Source: Acrocarpospora macrocephala
GTDB lineage: Bacteria; Actinomycetota; Actinomycetes; Streptosporangiales; Streptosporangiaceae
Assembly: GCF_009687865.1 (NCBI RefSeq)
Contig: NZ_BLAE01000017.1
Coordinates: 62,001 to 126,000, forward strand
DNA: 64,000 bases
Reading direction: 5' to 3'
In this document: positions 62,017 to 64,000 of the stretch, piece after piece
Position numbering within the stretch: the first letter of the stretch is position 1
Layout of the letters: every line of letters begins with the position of its first letter
Position numbers and translations under genes: made by a program
The notes under the pieces: generated by a model
The model's database searches: none
Told to the model about the DNA's origin: nothing
What the model saw: only the letters and a program-made list of their open reading frames with translations

Positions 62017-63542
62017 GACACCTCCAGCCGCACGCCGTCCAGGTGCAGCCGGCCGCGGACGGTCCTGACCACGGTCGATCCCTCGCATGGGCGCAGCGTG
62101 AGCCGGACCCCGTGGGCCGAACCGCTCGCCGCGCGCGAGACCGGGACCCGCGCCGTGAGGGCCAGATCGAGCAGGCCGAGCAGGGTCTGGGTTTCCGGCT
62201 CGTCCAGCACCCGCTCATACACCCCCTCGGAGGCCAGCGAGGCCGCGGCGGACCGGCGCTGCGCCTGCGCCTTGAGCTGTTCGGCGCGCAGTCGCTGGCG
62301 CTGCTCCTCGTTGCGCTGGATCCTGCCAGGACCGTGCAGGCCGGGGGTGCGGCCTGACTGCACCAGGGTGCGCGCGACCCGCACCGGCTCGGCCTCCCAC
62401 CACGACAGGCGGCTGGGAATCAGCTCGGGATCCTCATACGGCACGGCGACATGCCGGGGCGAACCGAGATCGAAGGTCGCCTGGAACAGCGCGTGCGCGT
62501 CGTCCTCGGACGGGCAGGAGGCGAACCACTGGGCCAGGTGCCGCAACTGGCTCTCCCTGCTCACCCCGCCGCGCCTGGCCTCGGTCACCCGGCGCAGCAG
62601 CGCGAGCACGCCCGCGATGGCGGTGACGGTCGCGGACTGCAGCCGCTCGGCCTCACTGGCGACGCCGGTGAACCAGTGGTTGAGACCGGCCCAGCGCTGC
62701 CGCCAGTCGTCTTCGCGGTCGGCCGCCGAGCGGAACAGCCGCTCGTCGGCGCCGGCCGCGAAGGCGATCAGCCGCTCCACCCCGGTCTCGGCCACCTCCG
62801 CCACGGCGGCGGCCAGCATCGGCTGGTAGCGGGCCAGCTCGGCGGTGAACTCCCGCATGTGGGACAGGAGCGTGTCCTTGTGGGTCAGGAACACCTCCGG
62901 CCGGGTGTCGTTGGTCCTGGCCAGGTCGCCCAGCATGAGGTAGAAGCGGGCGGCCCGCATCGCCATGTCGGACAGGACCTGGTCCAGCCGGCCGAGCTTG
63001 CGGTAGACCTCCTCGCCGTCGCCCATCCGGTTGGCCTCGGCCAGGGCCCTGAGGTCGGCCAGGATGTCGGGGAAGATCAGCCGGGACAGCTGAGCATCCT
63101 CCAGGCCCGCGCCCAGCACCTCCTCCACCGCCCGGTAGGCCCGGTATCCCGCCTGGGTGAACTGGTAGATGTAATGGCGGTTGCGGTATTCGGCCAGGTT
63201 GGCCGCGCGGGTGCCGTCGTAGCTGCGGTCCAGCAGCCGCCAGTCGGTCAGCGAGTCGAGCAGCGGTTGCACGTCGTCGATCTCGGGGCAGCCCGGATGC
63301 TCGGCGCGCAGCGCGGCGAGCAGGTCGCGCGCCTGGGAGGCGTGCAGCAGCACCTGGTAGTTGGCCCGGCCGCGGTCGAAGGCGCGCAGCAGCCACAGGT
63401 AGTCGTGCCGCTTCTCGGCCGCGGCGAAGTGGAACAGCCGCATCCGGTCGTCGAGGGTGAACGCGTCGATCCCGAACGCGCCGGACTCGGGCGCATGAGG
63501 GGTCACGCCGCCCGTCTCTGGGTCCACCGCTGTCTCGTCCAT
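62013..63542 (-). CDS. jetA: Wadjet type II JetA (DUF2397, TIGR02677)
   Basis: This 509-residue kleisin-like/MukF-like subunit has DRMRLFHFAAAEKRHDYLWL near the start, YRNRHYIYQFTQAGYRAYRA, LSDMAMRAARFYLMLGDLAR, FLTHKDTLLSHMREFTAELA and a C-terminal QRQRLRAEQLKAQAQRRSAA helix. It starts at ATG 63542 directly after GGAAGAG. It is the first gene of the coupled jetABCD operon. Confidence 0.92.
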   Translation of the reverse strand: MDETAVDPETGGVTPHAPESGAFGIDAFTLDDRMRLFHFAAAEKRHDYLWLLRAFDRGRANYQVLLHASQARDLLAALRAEHPGCPEIDDVQPLLDSLTDWRLLDRSYDGTRAANLAEYRNRHYIYQFTQAGYRAYRAVEEVLGAGLEDAQLSRLIFPDILADLRALAEANRMGDGEEVYRKLGRLDQVLSDMAMRAARFYLMLGDLARTNDTRPEVFLTHKDTLLSHMREFTAELARYQPMLAAAVAEVAETGVERLIAFAAGADERLFRSAADREDDWRQRWAGLNHWFTGVASEAERLQSATVTAIAGVLALLRRVTEARRGGVSRESQLRHLAQWFASCPSEDDAHALFQATFDLGSPRHVAVPYEDPELIPSRLSWWEAEPVRVARTLVQSGRTPGLHGPGRIQRNEEQRQRLRAEQLKAQAQRRSAAASLASEGVYERVLDEPETQTLLGLLDLALTARVPVSRAASGSAHGVRLTLRPCEGSTVVRTVRGRLHLDGVRLEVS

Positions 63543-63572
63543 CTCTTCCAGGATGCAGTAAGCGACCGACAG

Positions 63573-63736
63573 TTACGCCAAGTCGCCGAGGAGCGTAAGA
63601 CCCGCATGGCCGAACCCTCGGCTGAGCTGATCATGGTAGTGCTCGTCGCGGCGGATCCGCAGGCATCCGTAGCAGGAGGTCTCCTCGCCGCAATCGCAGG
63701 CGCAGCGCCGCCTCTATGTCGGTCTCGTAGCCGTGG
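63573..63736 (-). pseudogene. Remnant of a DUF1998/MZB zinc-domain protein C-terminus
   Basis: The minus-strand frame ending at TAA 63575-63573 reads CACDCGEETSCYGCLR, then HYHDQLSRGFGHAGLTLLGD. Clustered Cys in this arrangement followed by H-D-x-L-x-R-G is the typical end of DUF1998 (MZB) proteins such as helicases of the MrfA type and DISARM DrmB. Upstream the frame is closed by a stop, while a neighbouring frame reads GYETDIEAALRLR, so a frameshift or deletion is present. Only about 50 residues remain. It lies just upstream of jetA on the same strand. Confidence 0.5.
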
Positions 63737-63836
63737 GCGTTTCCACAAGGTTGGGGTTATCCACAGAATGGGATTCGGTTGGAGGGAGGCCGGTCGAGTT
63801 CCGTCACGCTTGTCCCGCGTCGTGGGAAGGAGCGTC

Positions 63837-64000
63837 GTGAGCGAGTATTTCAAGGTGGGGGAGCTGCGGGAGCGGGGATGGAGTCCGGCCATGATCCGGG
63901 CGGTTCTCGGGTCCCCCGATCGGCTGGCGCCTAATCCGGTGTTCAGAACCATGGCACCGATGCGGCTCTATGAGGTCGAAAGGGTGATCCTTGCCGAAGC
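63837..64000 (+). CDS. Unidentified protein, 5' part only
   Basis: A GTG at 63837 with GGAAGGAG six bases upstream opens a frame to the right edge (about 54 residues): SEYFKVGELRERGWSPAMIR, then GSPDRLAPNP and PMRLYEVERV. The start resembles a helix-turn-helix-like lead (ELRxRGW...IRxxLGxPD), seen at the front of several unrelated nuclease- or phage-type proteins, but I cannot assign a family. It diverges from the Wadjet operon. Confidence 0.6.
   Translation, partial: MSEYFKVGELRERGWSPAMIRAVLGSPDRLAPNPVFRTMAPMRLYEVERVILAE

Noticed and set aside
1-64000. CRISPR arrays, tRNA or rRNA genes
   Set aside because: No regularly spaced repeats other than the coding minisatellite in jetC and no cloverleaf or rRNA-like sequence noticed by eye; a dedicated scan could still find a missed tRNA.

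Overview
The window is very GC-rich, almost fully coding, uses many GTG/TTG starts and short ATGA-type gene overlaps, and carries F420-dependent enzymes, LacI-regulated secreted glycosidases and at least two leaderless promoters. This points to a soil actinomycete, most likely in or near the Streptosporangiales; the order is an inference from overall character, not from a marker gene.

Layout. 1-5.9 kb: plant-polymer and exopolysaccharide functions (a secreted CBM2 protein cut by the left edge, a LacI regulator, a GH114 glycosidase) surrounding a decayed fructan/sucrose locus: a frameshifted GH68 remnant, an intact ROK fructokinase, and the 3' parts of an ABC sugar permease and a second LacI regulator joined head to head by a deletion. 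5.9-23.2 kb: a PaiB-like protein, then a PucR regulator followed by seven collinear catabolic genes (two YtcJ-type amidohydrolases, RidA, a dihydroorotase-like amidohydrolase, a class C serine hydrolase and a D-threonine-aldolase-like PLP enzyme), a convergent DauR/YheO-type regulator, and an overlapping operon of a FecBCDE-type importer plus TldD/TldE. Together these look like uptake and dismantling of a peptide-like compound, possibly with D-residues (inference).

23.2-37.4 kb: a ten-gene minus-strand operon (ferric/organic-acid type ABC importer, isopropylmalate-type dehydrogenase, Asp/Glu/hydantoin-type racemase, four-carbon-acid-sugar kinase, class II aldolase, malate/lactate-type dehydrogenase, small monooxygenase, aconitase). 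It diverges from a GntR regulator, an MFS carrier and an RraA-type aldolase; two copies of one palindrome-containing 12-mer lie in the divergent promoter region. This is a carboxylic-acid or sugar-acid catabolic unit with unknown substrate. 37.6-41.9 kb: a Cys-rich copper-storage-like protein, PPK2, an S9 peptidase, and a GH10 xylanase preceded by a double operator.

42-48.4 kb: a small redox island (MarR, two NAD(P)-binding NmrA/SDR proteins, an F420 PPOX protein, an FMN reductase, a Ddn-type nitroreductase, a membrane protein) with gene debris including an IS256 transposase fragment. 48.4-64 kb: a likely defence island: a DUF234 AAA ATPase, a macrodomain protein, a DUF6461 protein, a PLD/SF2-helicase/DUF3427 protein, an orphan small protein, and a complete type II Wadjet operon (jetABCD) whose JetC tail and JetD linker contain repeats. 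Upstream of Wadjet lies a short remnant that looks like the zinc-binding end of a DUF1998 protein. The window ends inside an unidentified plus-strand gene. No rRNA, tRNA or CRISPR array was seen.
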